Source: Vicugna pacos
Taxonomy: Eukaryota; Chordata; Mammalia; Artiodactyla; Camelidae
Assembly: GCF_048564905.1 (NCBI RefSeq)
Contig: NC_133008.1
Coordinates: forward strand, 4,424,453-4,488,452
Length of the DNA stretch: 64,000 nt
Direction of reading: 5' to 3'
The position numbers were made by a program, and so were the translations under genes. Of this stretch, positions 1 through 9,800 are shown piece by piece. The notes under the pieces were generated by a model. It did no database searches. It was not told the DNA's origin and saw nothing but the letters and a program-made list of their open reading frames with translations. How positions within the stretch are numbered: position 1 is the first letter of the stretch; every line of letters starts with the position of its first letter.

Positions 1-47
1 TAAATTTGTGACTTAGCTTGTTAGCCCAGCTGGACTTTTCCTTCACA
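1..47 (-). mobile_element. End of an endogenous retroviral LTR, cut by the window edge
   Basis: These 47 bases match the last 47 bases of the solo LTR at 50928-51337 with about four differences, including the terminal CA (+ strand), which is the TG start of the LTR read on the minus strand. The rest lies outside the window, so I cannot tell whether it is a solo LTR or part of a longer provirus. Confidence 0.8.
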
Positions 48-519
48 TGAGGACAGCTCTCCCACACCCAGGGAACTACTGTGAGCCCTTGATGTTTCCA
101 CTAGGGTGGGGTGTGGTTTACCCAGGAGGGATGGGGACTCTGCACCAACACTCAGGCAGTCTGCTCTGTCTGGGGCTCTGATCTTGTACCTCCCGCTCCC
201 CGCCAGCCCAAAACCTGGGACAGTGGAGCTAAGGCAGAGATCCTGCCTGCCTGTTTCCCAGCGTGTAAAAGGGGAATATGTACTCTTCCCAAGGTAGTTC
301 TGAGTGACAACACCTGCGGGTGCTTTGTTCCCAGAGCAACAGAAAACCCAGCTTCGTGTGGGGGCAATGGGTGTGATCCCCGTAGGGTTTCTGCAGAAGC
401 ATCGGATGGAGGGCTGGATCAGGGAGGCAAAACTTGAGCTGCGGGCCTTGAAGGGTTACAGAAGGGTACAGAGGCAGGTCTGCTGCCTCCTTCGGGGTGC
501 CCCAGAGGTAAAGCTTTTT
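48..519. other. Flanking DNA with no recognised feature
   Basis: Moderately GC-rich single-copy-looking sequence between the LTR fragment and the pyrimidine tract. Overlapping open frames occur on both strands, but none resembles a protein I know, and their overlap in several frames points to base composition rather than coding. Confidence 0.5.
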
Positions 520-662
520 CTCTCCAACTCCGCTACGACCCTCCCCTCTCCAGATCCCTCCCATCTCTCTGCTCCTCCTGTCCATCTGTCTCCCTCCACA
601 TTTCCCCTCCTCTCCACCCGCTCCCATCTTCTCCCTCCCTCGCTGTCCCACCTTCTCTCCCA
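520..662 (+). repeat. Strand-biased pyrimidine-rich tract
   Basis: About 140 bases are dominated by C and T on the + strand (runs of ctcc, tccc and cctc units) with few purines. The tract directly abuts the CpG island. It may be a promoter-flanking low-complexity segment; no function is shown by the sequence. Confidence 0.6.
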
Positions 663-689
663 GGACCCAGAGAGGATCGCTGGCCCTCC

Positions 690-701
690 TGCGCATGTGC
701 A
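690..701 (+). promoter_or_regulatory. NRF1-like site
   Basis: The sequence tgcgcatgtgca is one base from the palindromic NRF1 consensus (YGCGCAYGCGCR), with one CpG changed to TpG. It sits at the upstream edge of the CpG island, a usual place for NRF1 sites. Binding is inferred only. Confidence 0.45.
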
Positions 702-1118
702 GTCAGTGCCAGCTGGTCCGCCCGTTGGAAGCTCTATCTCCGAGCCTGGGATCGGCCCAAAGGCTTCTTGGCTCTGTTGCCCGGTAGGCCTTTGGCTCCT
801 GCCTGGGGCCGGGGCCTCTGGCTGTGGAAGTGCAAGGAGGGGGGCTCCCGGGAAAGGGGTCAGGAGGCTGCGGGAGGGCGGTCCGCCTGTCGCAGCCCCC
901 CAGGGCGCCAGTCAGCGTCTGTTCAGCTGAATTGCTCGGACCAGGCCCCCAGGGCGCCACCTGCCCCGGCGCCCCGGCCACAGCTGTCCAGGGCCAGGTG
1001 TGACCCTGCCGCCTCTCACCCAGCCGGGCTGCCCTCAGTTCGCTGCTGGCGTCCCCTCCCCCTCTCCCGTCCGCGAGTCCTCTCCTCCAGGGCTGCCTCT
1101 CCTCGGCCGCCGGCCCGT

Positions 1119-1156
1119 CCCCGCCCCTGGGCGGGCTGTGTCCCAGGCGGGCGGGG
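1119..1156 (+). promoter_or_regulatory. Cluster of GC boxes (Sp1-type)
   Basis: Three GC-box cores occur within 38 bases: ccccgcccc at 1119-1127, gggcggg at 1129-1135 and ggcgggcgggg at 1146-1156. Clustered GC boxes inside a CpG island suggest the core promoter area. Confidence 0.55.
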
Positions 1157-1814
1157 TCTGCGGACCCGGACGGGCCTGGCGGCTGGGGCTGGGGCTGGCC
1201 TCCGAGCGGGGATGCAGCCCGCGTCCCACCACCCCCCGCTTTCCCTGCCCCGCGACCCCGGGGCTGCCCTGCTCTCCATTTCCCGCTCCCTGAGGACCAG
1301 CTCAGTGGCTTGGGCATTGCTCCCTGGGCTGAGAGCCTCAGGCTATAACGCCCAGCTTCTCCTGGTGGAGTCGGGAAAAGGGAGTGCCAGTGCTGAGGGA
1401 GCTTCTGTCTCCTCCCTTAGTATTTCTGCCACACGTAAGTACCTTGAACACTTTCAGGTGTTATGATGGTGGTGCTTGTTGATGTCACGTGTTTTTATAG
1501 TGAGAGGGATTACAGTGTTGAAAGCAGGGCTTGGTTCAGTTAAAAATGAGCCGAAGGCATGAGTCTGTGACATCCTCCTTCCTTCCCTCTCCCAGTGTGA
1601 AACGTGTGACCATCGATTTTAAAAAGATAGTTACAATCCCTAACTAGTCAAGCCCAGCTAGTGTGTGTTAACAGGAACAGCACCACCAGAGGCCTTGGAG
1701 ACCCAGGGACATTGGATTCCTAAAGAGCTCCTGGCACAGTTTGGTTAGTTTTGGTTTTTTGTTTTTCTTAAATTGTGGGAAAGACTAGTGGTATAAACAG
1801 AAAAATAATTGTCG

Positions 1815-1995
1815 AGAAATGTTTTTTCATATAACAGCGTTATTGTGATATAGTTCACACACCATGAAGTCCATCCATTTAAATGGTACAATTCAGCAGC
1901 TTTTAGCATATTCACAGTTGTGCAACCATTATTATTCCAGAACGTTTTCATCACTTCAGAAAGAGCAGTGGAATTGAATGACCTATCCACCCCTC
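1815..1995 (-). mobile_element. Old L1 fragment (3' region)
   Basis: On the minus strand this reads as the 3' untranslated part of an old L1M element. The + strand shows the familiar motif of a viral-primer-free LINE tail: atagttcacacaccatgaa, gtacaattcagcag and cattcacagttgtgcaacc in order. Confidence 0.75.
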
Positions 1996-2059
1996 CCCAG
2001 TGGTGGTTCTAAAGAAATTTCTTGGCTATTCCTGACCATAAATTAACTTGTTACATTCC

Positions 2060-2160
2060 AAGAAAAATCTGGTAGGAATTCTAATCAGAATTGCATTGAA
2101 TCTGTCTATCAATACAGGAAGAATTAATGTCTTTATGGCATAAACTTCTTCTACTCATGA
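2060..2160 (-). mobile_element. L1 ORF2 remnant
   Basis: The stretch around cagaattgcattgaatctgt followed by caggaagaattaatgtcttt matches the reverse complement of the C-terminal coding part of L1 ORF2. It is short and decayed. Confidence 0.6.
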
Positions 2161-2454
2161 ATATATCTGTGACCCTATCTTTTCATCTGTCCAGAGCCTG
2201 GCCCATGGAAGTCCTCACTACTTGTTGGGCTTGTGATTGATGAGATTCTATACATCGTTAGTTGCAACTGTAGCCTTTCACAGAAGAGAAAAGTAACCTC
2301 AGTGAATCAAGTGACTCTCTGATGTTCAGAAAGAGTGACAGCCAGTGCTGGAGTGATCCAATGGACTTAGTACTTGCAACCAGAATTCACCACCTACAGC
2401 TTAGGGGATTAGAGAGTTCTTTTATTTTTTCTTAATGGCGTTGCTTTTATTTTT

Positions 2455-2740
2455 ACTTATGTTGTAAAATTAATTTTTATTTAAGTGTAGTCAATTTACA
2501 ATGTTAGTTTCAGGTGTACAGCAGAGATTCAGTTATAAACATATGCATATGTATATAAATATGTTTTAGATTGTTTTTAGCACAACTCATTACAAGAAAT
2601 TTAATATAGTTCCCTGTGTTATATAGCAGGTCCTTGTCATTTATTTTATATTAACTAATTTGTATCTGTTAATCCCCCCTTTCCTGCCTGCTAACCACAG
2701 TTTGCTTTCTATGACCATGAGTCCATTTCTAGGAGCACCG
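2455..2740 (-). mobile_element. L1 3' end fragment
   Basis: Reverse complement of an ungulate L1 tail: caatttacaatgttagtttc, aggtgtacagcagagattca and atatagttccctgtgttata appear in the usual order and spacing. The same family recurs at 51890-52025 and 52527-52800. Confidence 0.8.
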
Positions 2741-3194
2741 TTTTTCCTAGTAATATATGCTCTTTGGCTGCTTTCAGTTTCAGTAATTCCATCTTATTGT
2801 GGGTGCTTTTCTTCTGGTGGCCTTTATGTGGTTTGCACACGTGGTAATAGAGATCTGTATTTGGGAGAACTCCAGGCCTCGTGTAGTCCCTGGTACAGAG
2901 TGCCCACTGAATTGATGCTTGAATTGGGAAAAAAGCACAGTAAATGTTGGAATTTCCACTATGGTTGAGAATTCCAGGTTTCTATAACCTGTTTAGCCCA
3001 CCTTAATATTGGCTGCACCCATACTGGGTAATTTGGTGGAACTTCATGGTATGGTGGTGTAGAGACGGGGACTTGTATGCTTCTTCTCTTTCTGTTTTCT
3101 AACACTCATTCTCCTGGGCCTTTCAGATCCTCCCCCACAAGTGCCCAGGGCTGGCTTGGTGCTGTGCTGAGGCAATATTTGTTAATAAGGCCCT
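2741..3194. other. No recognised feature
   Basis: AT-leaning intergenic or intron 1 sequence. I see no repeat family or coding signal that I can defend. Confidence 0.5.
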
Positions 3195-3295
3195 TTCCTC
3201 ATCTCTTCTGAGCCTCCGTTTCTTTCTCTGCACAATGAGAGGGCTTAGACTAGATAAGTGCTTTTCAGTTTCTTTTAAAGCCATGTTTCCTTTGA
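3195..3295 (+). mobile_element. MIR-type SINE fragment
   Basis: Contains the decayed MIR core: cctcatctcttctgagcctc, then gcacaatgagagggcttaga and ctagataagt, similar to the part of MIR/MIR3 that follows the splice-like cctcagtttcc motif. Confidence 0.55.
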
Positions 3296-3484
3296 GAAAC
3301 AGAGAATGCAAATCTCTCCTCTCAACCCAACACTTAAGATTTTGATAAGTCCTCCAAGGAGTGACATAGCCCTTTGTGGAAAATTGATGTGATTGTGATT
3401 CCAGATGACACAGAAAAGACTCTTCAGAGATTTATTGCAGGGAGAGGGCAGGAAAGGGGCAGTAAGTCACACTTTCTAGTGTGA

Positions 3485-3625
3485 GCACTGGAGCAGGGGC
3501 CTGGATTTAAATACGGCGTCTGACGTGTCCTCTCTCTAATTTTGTAGAATGTGATAAACTTCTCTACCTCGGTTTCTTGATGTGTCAAGTTGGGGTGATA
3601 ATATTTTAAGGCTTTTGTGAAACAT
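3485..3625 (+). mobile_element. MIR SINE fragment
   Basis: Reads as a decayed MIR: ggcctggatttaaatacggc (tRNA-related part), then acttctctacctcggtttct, tgtgtcaagttggggtgata and ataatatttt, matching the MIR core order. Confidence 0.65.
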
Positions 3626-4424
3626 TATACATATAAGACATTTGTGTCTCGGTAGAAACAAGACCTGCTAGGAATTCAGGGATTTGTTTAAAAAAAAATC
3701 TTGTCCATAGTACTCTGTCTGTGTGTATTTTGAAGTTCCTGGAGGGTGAGGGTGAGTCTAAAGTCCATCGTGGGACAGGTGACCCATAGTTGTCTGTGCC
3801 CCAGATTACCCCCTCCTCCCCAGTCCTCTTCCTCTCAGTCCAGGATGAAGTTCCCTAGTAGATTTACACAGAGGTCTTCTGGAAATGGCTTTTCATTTTA
3901 TTGTTTCAACAAGAAGGGCTGCCATCATAATCTCTGTGGTCAGGTCTTGACGGGCTGCCATCATGATGTCTGGTCAGGTGAAGGCTATGCAATTGGGAAT
4001 TTCTATTTAATAAATAGAAAAAAATTACAAATAGAAAATTAAAACAAGGTTGGTGACGGGGCCCTTTGAAGTGGGCACCATTAGCTTTGTTAGCTTCAGG
4101 TGCTGTGGCCTGTTGCCACGAGGACCCATCCTCTTGCTCTGAAGTTGGAGGTACCAGTGGGTTCGGTGGGAATGTTAACTGAGTGTATCTCATGGGCTGG
4201 GCATTGTCCTATTTGTACTGTGTGTTCCTTATTTGAGACAGTGAGCTCACGTAACCTCAATAACCACTTTAAAAAATTAGGCTTTTTATTTTGAGATGTA
4301 ATGTAGATTCCCATGTTGTAGTAAGAGATTATATGGAGAGGGCATATGAACCCTTTGCCCAGTTTTCCTTAATGGTTCCATCTTGCAATGTTGGGGTACA
4401 ATTCATTACTGACTCACTAACAAT
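3626..4424. other. No recognised gene
   Basis: Contains a short near-repeat, in which a gctgccatcat unit occurs twice about 45 bases apart (near 3918 and 3955), and an A-rich segment around 4010-4045. I see no coding signal. Confidence 0.45.
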
Positions 4425-4590
4425 TTGAGGTTTGTGTTATTGCCTTCATTTCTATTCACGATTAAACTGGGGCTTAGAGAAGCACACAGGCCTGCCCAGG
4501 TCACCCACATGGTTAGTGCAGAGTCTGGTGAACGTTGACTTGGGATTTCCAGGCAGTACCATTATGATAGTCTGTGGCAGGGAGCAGCAT
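4425..4590 (-). mobile_element. MIR SINE fragment
   Basis: Reverse-oriented MIR: aaactggggcttagagaagc, cctgcccaggtcacccacat and ggttagtgcagagtctgg match the complement of the MIR core and tRNA-related head. Confidence 0.65.
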
Positions 4591-4604
4591 TCACTTTGCT
4601 TGTT

Positions 4605-4790
4605 TTTTCATTCATTCAACAAACATTTATTGAGTAAACTCTGTGGGTCAGATGCTTTCATAGGTTTATCTGATTCTTCAGCAGTACTGAGAATCAGGTA
4701 ATGTTTATTTTTTTTAATCTGAGAAAATTAGCTCTGAGAGGTTATAACCCCCCCAAAGGAAGTATAGCTCATAAATGAGGAATAGTAAAT
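4605..4790 (-). mobile_element. MIR/L2-type fragment
   Basis: Starts with cattcattcaacaaacattt then attgagtaaactctgtggg, and later gagaaaattagctctgagag, the layout of a reversed MIR or L2 tail. The exact family cannot be settled by eye. Confidence 0.55.
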
Positions 4791-4880
4791 TTGTACAGTC
4801 ACCTCTTTTTATGCAGGTGGTACCCTAGGCGTTTTACATTTGCAAACTTCCATAATCCAGATATATTCTTGTAAGGCAAG

Positions 4881-5089
4881 GATTTTTTTTTTAATTGAAG
4901 TAGAGTCATGTTTACAATGTTGTGTCAAATGTAAGGTGTTTTTTGACTTTTGAATTAAAAAAATTTTTTTTGGGACGGTAATTAGGTGTATTTATTTGTT
5001 TCATACTTTAAAATGAGTTACTGGATTTGAACCCAGGACCTCGTACATGCTAAGCGCGTGCTCTACCACTGAACTGTACCCTCCTCCCC
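4881..5089 (-). mobile_element. Camelid Vic-1-type tRNA SINE joined to an L1 3' tail
   Basis: On the minus strand the element starts with a tRNA-like head (5089 downwards). It carries an A-box-like tagagcacgcgc region and the B box ggttcaaatcc, then an A-rich spacer near 4957-4970. It ends in an L1-type tail (the complement of aattgaagtagagtcatgtt and tacaatgttgtg) with a poly-A at 4882-4892. The whole unit is flanked by an 8-bp direct repeat, aaggcaag, at 4873-4880 and 5090-5097. The head is the camelid SINE. The L1 tail inside the same target duplication suggests one chimeric insertion. Confidence 0.8.
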
Positions 5090-5219
5090 AAGGCAAGTTT
5101 TCTTATCCATTATTATGAAGCTTAGGGGTTCAAATAAATTGGATAGAAATCCAGATCTTTTCATCCTACTGTGGTCCTTTTCTTTATATTCTGCTGAAGG
5201 AGGTTGGGGAAAGTATTTT

Positions 5220-5345
5220 CTTTGTTCATTTCTTTATTCAGCATTTTTGAGCAGTGACTTTGCATCAGGGCCTTGCTAGGTGCTTGGAAGAAGAAAATAA
5301 GAAATGACCCTTCTCTGCAGGGGCAGGAAGCCGAGACCAAAAGCT
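5220..5345 (-). mobile_element. L2/MIR-like fragment
   Basis: The order ttcatttctttattcagcat, ttgctaggtgcttggaagaa and gacccttctctgcaggggca is the decayed complement of the common L2-type tail. It lies 170 bases upstream of the TRAPPC9-like exon. Confidence 0.45.
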
Positions 5346-5518
5346 TTGTAATGTGATCTGAGCTACAGTAGCCATGGGCAGACTCTGAGGACAAACTATA
5401 CCCCTGGATTTGCTTTGGCTTCCCTTGCCTTCTGGCTGGTACACACCAGGTCGCCACAACCCAGATGGGCCCGCAGCACAGAGCATATTATGTACCTCGA
5501 TCTTCTCTCCCCTCTCAG

Positions 5519-6094
5519 CAGGGCCTGCAACATGAGCATCCGTGACTACGTGCAGTGTGCTGAGGACCACCAGACTCTTCCCATTGTGGTCCAACCCGTG
5601 GGGATCATCTCAGAGGAGAATTTCTTTTGCATCTATGAGCTGCTCACCTTGGTGAGCCATATCAGCCCATGCGGCTCCCAGTGGACACTCTGTATCCACT
5701 ACAGGCACCACTATTTGCCCAGGAATGGGTGGAGCGTCTTCCAGACCCACCGCAAGGTCGTGGGCATTGTCACCATTACTGACTGTCTCTCTGCCAATGC
5801 CTTCGAGAAGCTCCACGTGCAGAGGAGCTGTATGGCACCAAGCTTAATGACTCTCAGCTCTTTGTCTTTGTGCTGCATGGGGAGGTAGCCGAGCAGCCGC
5901 GCACCGATGTGTCCTTCAATCTACGAGGCCTGCAGGGTGGTGAAGCAGAGGATCGAGGACTTCACTGAGTCACTCTTCATCTTGCTCAAGTCCAAGTGGC
6001 TGGATGGGGACCCCAAGAAGTCTGGGGACAAGATCCCCCTCCATTGCATCCCGTTTGAGAAGGAGGACATCATGGGACTGGACACAGACAGCAG
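5519..6094 (+). pseudogene. TRAPPC9: TRAPPC9-like exon 2 (start codon exon), frameshifted
   Basis: The acceptor is a clean pyrimidine tract ending ctcag at 5518. The ATG at 5532 starts [16 protein letters not shown], matching the human [16 protein letters not shown] start. The frame continues through [17 protein letters not shown] and FQTHRKVVG to FEKLHVQ. An in-frame loss removes about four residues of the human KDWPQT segment. One base is then missing near 5823, so 5825-5917 is read in another frame ([16 protein letters not shown], then EQPRTDVSF). About five bases are missing near 5918, which restores the first frame for [18 protein letters not shown] through GLDTDSR. The donor is cag|gtaagt at 6095. 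In the initial frame a stop falls at 5886-5888, so any product would end near residue 118. Confidence 0.9.
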
Positions 6095-6686
6095 GTAAGT
6101 TTACCTGGAGGCCAGTCCACCCTGGGTGTGTGCCGGATTGCTTCCCTACATCCAGAAAGGGATCAGCAAGGAAGAGGACTGTCTTGTAGCCAAGAGGGGA
6201 GGGAGGTGCAGCCCGCCGGTTTACAGACATTTCAAAGTGAATCCGCCTTTGTTTCAGAGAGATCCTTTTAGGGTTAGTGTGGACACTTACTCCCGCTTTT
6301 ACTCCAGGACCATGGTGGGACCCCTGGAGTTGCTGTCTAATAAAATAGCTACACCCACTGATGCTAGGAGCACTGGGGAAGAGGCTGGACTGAGCTGAGA
6401 TGTGCTGTAGTTCAAATGCACATCAGACGCTGAGGATTGTCTAGTAAAAGTATATAAACTATCTCGTTACTTCCTGTATTGATTACATGTCAAGAGGATA
6501 GTATTTTACATACAGTAGATTAAGTAAGATCTGTTCTTAAAATCAGTTTCTAGTATTTGTTTTTTGTTTGTTGGTTTGTTACTTTATTTACCATTTTAAA
6601 CGTGGGAACTGGGAAACTTTCTTTATATGGCTCTCATTTCATTTCTGTTGGTCAGCCTGTCCTGAGAGTCTCATCCCTTTGCTTAT

Positions 6687-6833
6687 AGATGAGATGCTGA
6701 ATCCCGAGAGGCAGAACGAGGCGCTGGTTGAGCTGGAGCTGGAGCCGGTGTCTCCTGCTTCCCAGGCCCAGCACCTGTTCGGCTCAGGCACTCTCTTCCT
6801 GCCCGACAGCTACCATGCCAATTTAGGACATCA
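6687..6833 (+). other. Unidentified exon-like open segment
   Basis: A strong acceptor-like run (ccctttgcttatag, ending at 6688) precedes a GC-rich open stretch. It is read as MLNPERQNEALVELELEPVS, then PASQAQHLFGSGTLFLPDSY, in the frame that runs from 6568 to 6942. Codons favour G or C in third position (ctg, gag, gcg), unlike the flanking AT-rich intron. I do not recognise the protein and it is not part of TRAPPC9 as I know it. There is no clear donor at the end. It could be an alternative exon, a relic of another gene, or chance. Confidence 0.3.
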
Positions 6834-9800
6834 GAAACACCGCCAGGGACTTCCGAATGAACTCCTTACACAGGGAGAGGCGTATCACGGTGTATGGGAC
6901 ATAGCAGGGAAATGTTCATTCTCACTTTGTCCCTGTGATTAAGTCAACGGCCCCACTTTGCCTCGGAAGTGTAGACGAGCTCTTATGGGCTGTCTACCCT
7001 GCACCTTCTGCTCTGTTTCCCCGTGTATCTTTCGTGCTGTCCCTCGGGCAGAATAGGGTGAGATGCCTTTGTCGAGAGGTGGTCCCCCTTTGCTGGGTAG
7101 AGTGAGGGAAGCTGTGTCCCCCCGGCCTACAGCCTCGGGCCTTAAGTTTGGAGGCGCTCATGGCGGTCCCACAGGTGACGGTCGGAGGACCTGGCACGTG
7201 CTGCCGGGCCTGCTGTGAAAGCGGTGCTCTGTGATTCTTGAACTTACCTAAGATCAGATCCTACTTTCTGGTTGTTGGTAAGTTGGAGGAGAAGATGCTA
7301 GAGAATTGAAAAAAAGAATGTCCAGACCAGGCCTGTGAGTGAGAGGCACAGGGTACCCGAGTCCCATCTGCGAGAGCCCAACTAGTGGGCTCTGGATGAA
7401 TTTTCTGTTCCTCCCGGACATCCATCTATGGCTTAAGGAAGGGGAGAGGCATGTCGTGGCCATGATCTGTACTTGTCCTCACAGGGCCCTGTGATCTACA
7501 CGCCCGCACTCCCCTTCTGCTTCTTGGAAATAAGCTGGCAAGTTTAAGAGCCTGGGCATTGCTGACGGCATAGCTGCCAGCACTGTGCTATACCGAGGCT
7601 GGCTCCGTTAACCTCACATGTCACCACCTGCTGAGGCCCCAGGCATCAGTCAAGGTAGGTGCAACGGTACAAAGTAAGCAGCGACCACCTTCTCCCCATG
7701 GACAGGCTGGTGGATGAGCAGTGGAAGCCTGGAGCCCTGCCCCAGCCCCCAGGCCAGTGCCTCTTCTTTTGTCATAGGAGGCACTGGTGACATTTTTGCT
7801 CAGCAACTGCTTGGCTGTGAATCTGCAGACCCACCAGAGAATGCCAGCTTTTTTTGCTTTTTGAAGTCTGCCCTTGGGATTTGGCGGAGTAGCTGGATGT
7901 GTGTTTAGCCCATAGTGGTTGACATTGTCAACACTGTTTACCGAGAACCTCGTGTACGAGGCATGGCTCTCGGCACCAAATGCAGCAGCACATTAAACCT
8001 CCCTTCTTGTGGGTCTGTCTGTTCTGGTTCCATAAGAGCTCAGCCAGCTTCTTAAAGTCAGTGAGATAACGCGGTCTGTGAGCTCGGGTCAAGCACATTC
8101 TCCTCCAGTCACTTTTACTCCATTGTTGCTTTTACTATTCCACAGTCATTAATTTTTTAAACAATGCTTTGGTGCAGGAGCAGAGCCTAATTCTCTCTTG
8201 TTTCTCTTGGTGGAAGTGAGTAAAACTGTCCAGCCTGAAATGCGACCATAATTTGTAGCTCAAAAGCTGCCTAGACGCGTGTAGGTGGAGTTTTGGTTAG
8301 GGGTGCTGACCACGTTGGGTTCCCCCGGCAGCGCCACTACCCTCAGGCCCCTGCCTTTCCTGGATCAGGAGGTGAGGGTGGTCTCACCGTCCCCGCGTCC
8401 CTGTCCTCATCACACTCACATAAATTCTTGTACATGCTGTAAAAATCATTTTTGTTTTTGTGTGTTTCTAATTTTCTCTTGTTCCTCTTTTCCTTTTTCT
8501 TTATTCCTTTTTCTCTTGTACTGCCCAGTGAGCATGTTGTTGCGTCTGAAAATGTGGGCTGTTCAAACCCTGCATTGGAAATAGCCAGATTGCCCTCCGT
8601 ACTGTCTCCATCTCTTTAAAAAGCAAAAACTTTATGGCTGCCTTGATCCGTGTATTATCCTAGTCATCGTTTTATTTTCTAGTTTTTTGGAATTTTTGCT
8701 TTGTTAGCCTATCACCCACTGGAGTTTGATACCTGTTAAAATCCTTGCTTTGAGAAACCTGTTTGGTCTTCCTTATATTTGGTGACAAAAGCACCCTTAT
8801 TAAATTTCTTTGAGTGTTTTGAAGAAGTGAGATGCGAATTGATTTAGGCGATTGCTGAGGGATTCTTTTCATGGAGTATTTAAACTTGTAAAGTCAAATT
8901 CTGCAGGATCTTGCTCAATTCCTGCTTTTACACAAACCTGCTCGGCACACGGTTCCTGGCTGTCGCTGTGTGACGTGCGTGACGGCGCTTCCTGGCCGGC
9001 GGTCACTGGTGAGGAAGTGGCAGGCCCGGGGGTGAACAGCTGCAGGGGACGCTGTTGGTGGAAGCAGTCATCATTTTGTTATATAATTTTTCTTTTTTGC
9101 ATTCAACTTCCCCGTGCCATTTACTTTACTTTGCCTTTATAAAGGGGCAGAATTGGGTCTAAAATCCATGCCACTATTTTTTTTTCCTTTCCGAGGCTGG
9201 TTCTTCTGAGTATCAGGACTACATGGCCTTCTCCTAAGTAGCTGGCTCACCTGGATCTGGTGGACACAGGGACTGCTAAAGGGGACCGTAGCTTCCTCTC
9301 TGCTTCAGCCAGTGGGCATTCAGAGCCGGGTCTGTGGTTTGCCTCAGCAGCCGTGCAGGACTCCCTGCCACGGCCTTTACTTTTAACCCATGTTGACAGT
9401 AAATAGCTTACTCCGTGTCTGTTGCAGCTGACGTCCACCACTGTCGGCCTTGTTGTTAGTTTGCGGAAATGAGTCTCCAACACCCCAGTCAGCCGTGAAG
9501 GAAGATGCTTCTGTAGACCTAGGACATTGGATTCTCACTCCTACCCTGGTTCATCTCACCTGGGGGAAGGGTTTCGCCACCACCATCATGCTGTCCATGA
9601 GGCCTTGTTTCCCCTTTCATGCTCTGGTCCAAATGTGGACACTTCATTTTTCACTGAATTTGTCTCGCTTGAGACAAGTCAGAATATCTGAATGAGTCCA
9701 TCACATTCTGTGTGGGGAACAGAACAGATGTAAGTGTCGCAAGTAGATGGAGTCCAGGCTGTCTGGGTTGGCAAATGCAGGCTGGGATCTGTGATGGCTG

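Larger units (their letters stand above)
663..1300 (+). promoter_or_regulatory. CpG island, likely (former) TRAPPC9-copy promoter
   Basis: This is the most CpG-dense stretch of the window, with many undecayed CpG pairs, clustered GC boxes and no TATA box that I can see, which is typical of a housekeeping promoter. It lies about 4.2 kb upstream of the TRAPPC9-like start codon, on the side where a noncoding first exon would be expected. A strong splice-donor sequence (cac|gtaagtacc) occurs just downstream at 1435. That this island drives, or once drove, the TRAPPC9-like copy is inference from position. Long overlapping frames here are GC-rich artefacts. Confidence 0.7.

Noticed and set aside
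1422-1434. A tiny exon between a cctcccttag acceptor-like run and the gtaagt donor at 1435
   Set aside because: Thirteen to fourteen bases is too short to accept without transcript evidence. Only the donor itself is noted, within the CpG island entry.
229-1466. Several overlapping open frames of 60-230 codons on both strands in the CpG-rich start of the window
   Set aside because: They overlap in many frames on both strands, as expected where G and C dominate and stops are rare. None shows a known motif.
4957-5089. tRNA gene on the minus strand
   Set aside because: The tRNA-like head with A and B boxes belongs to a camelid SINE: it lacks a tRNA 3' arm and continues into an A-rich tail. The same holds for the other four copies.
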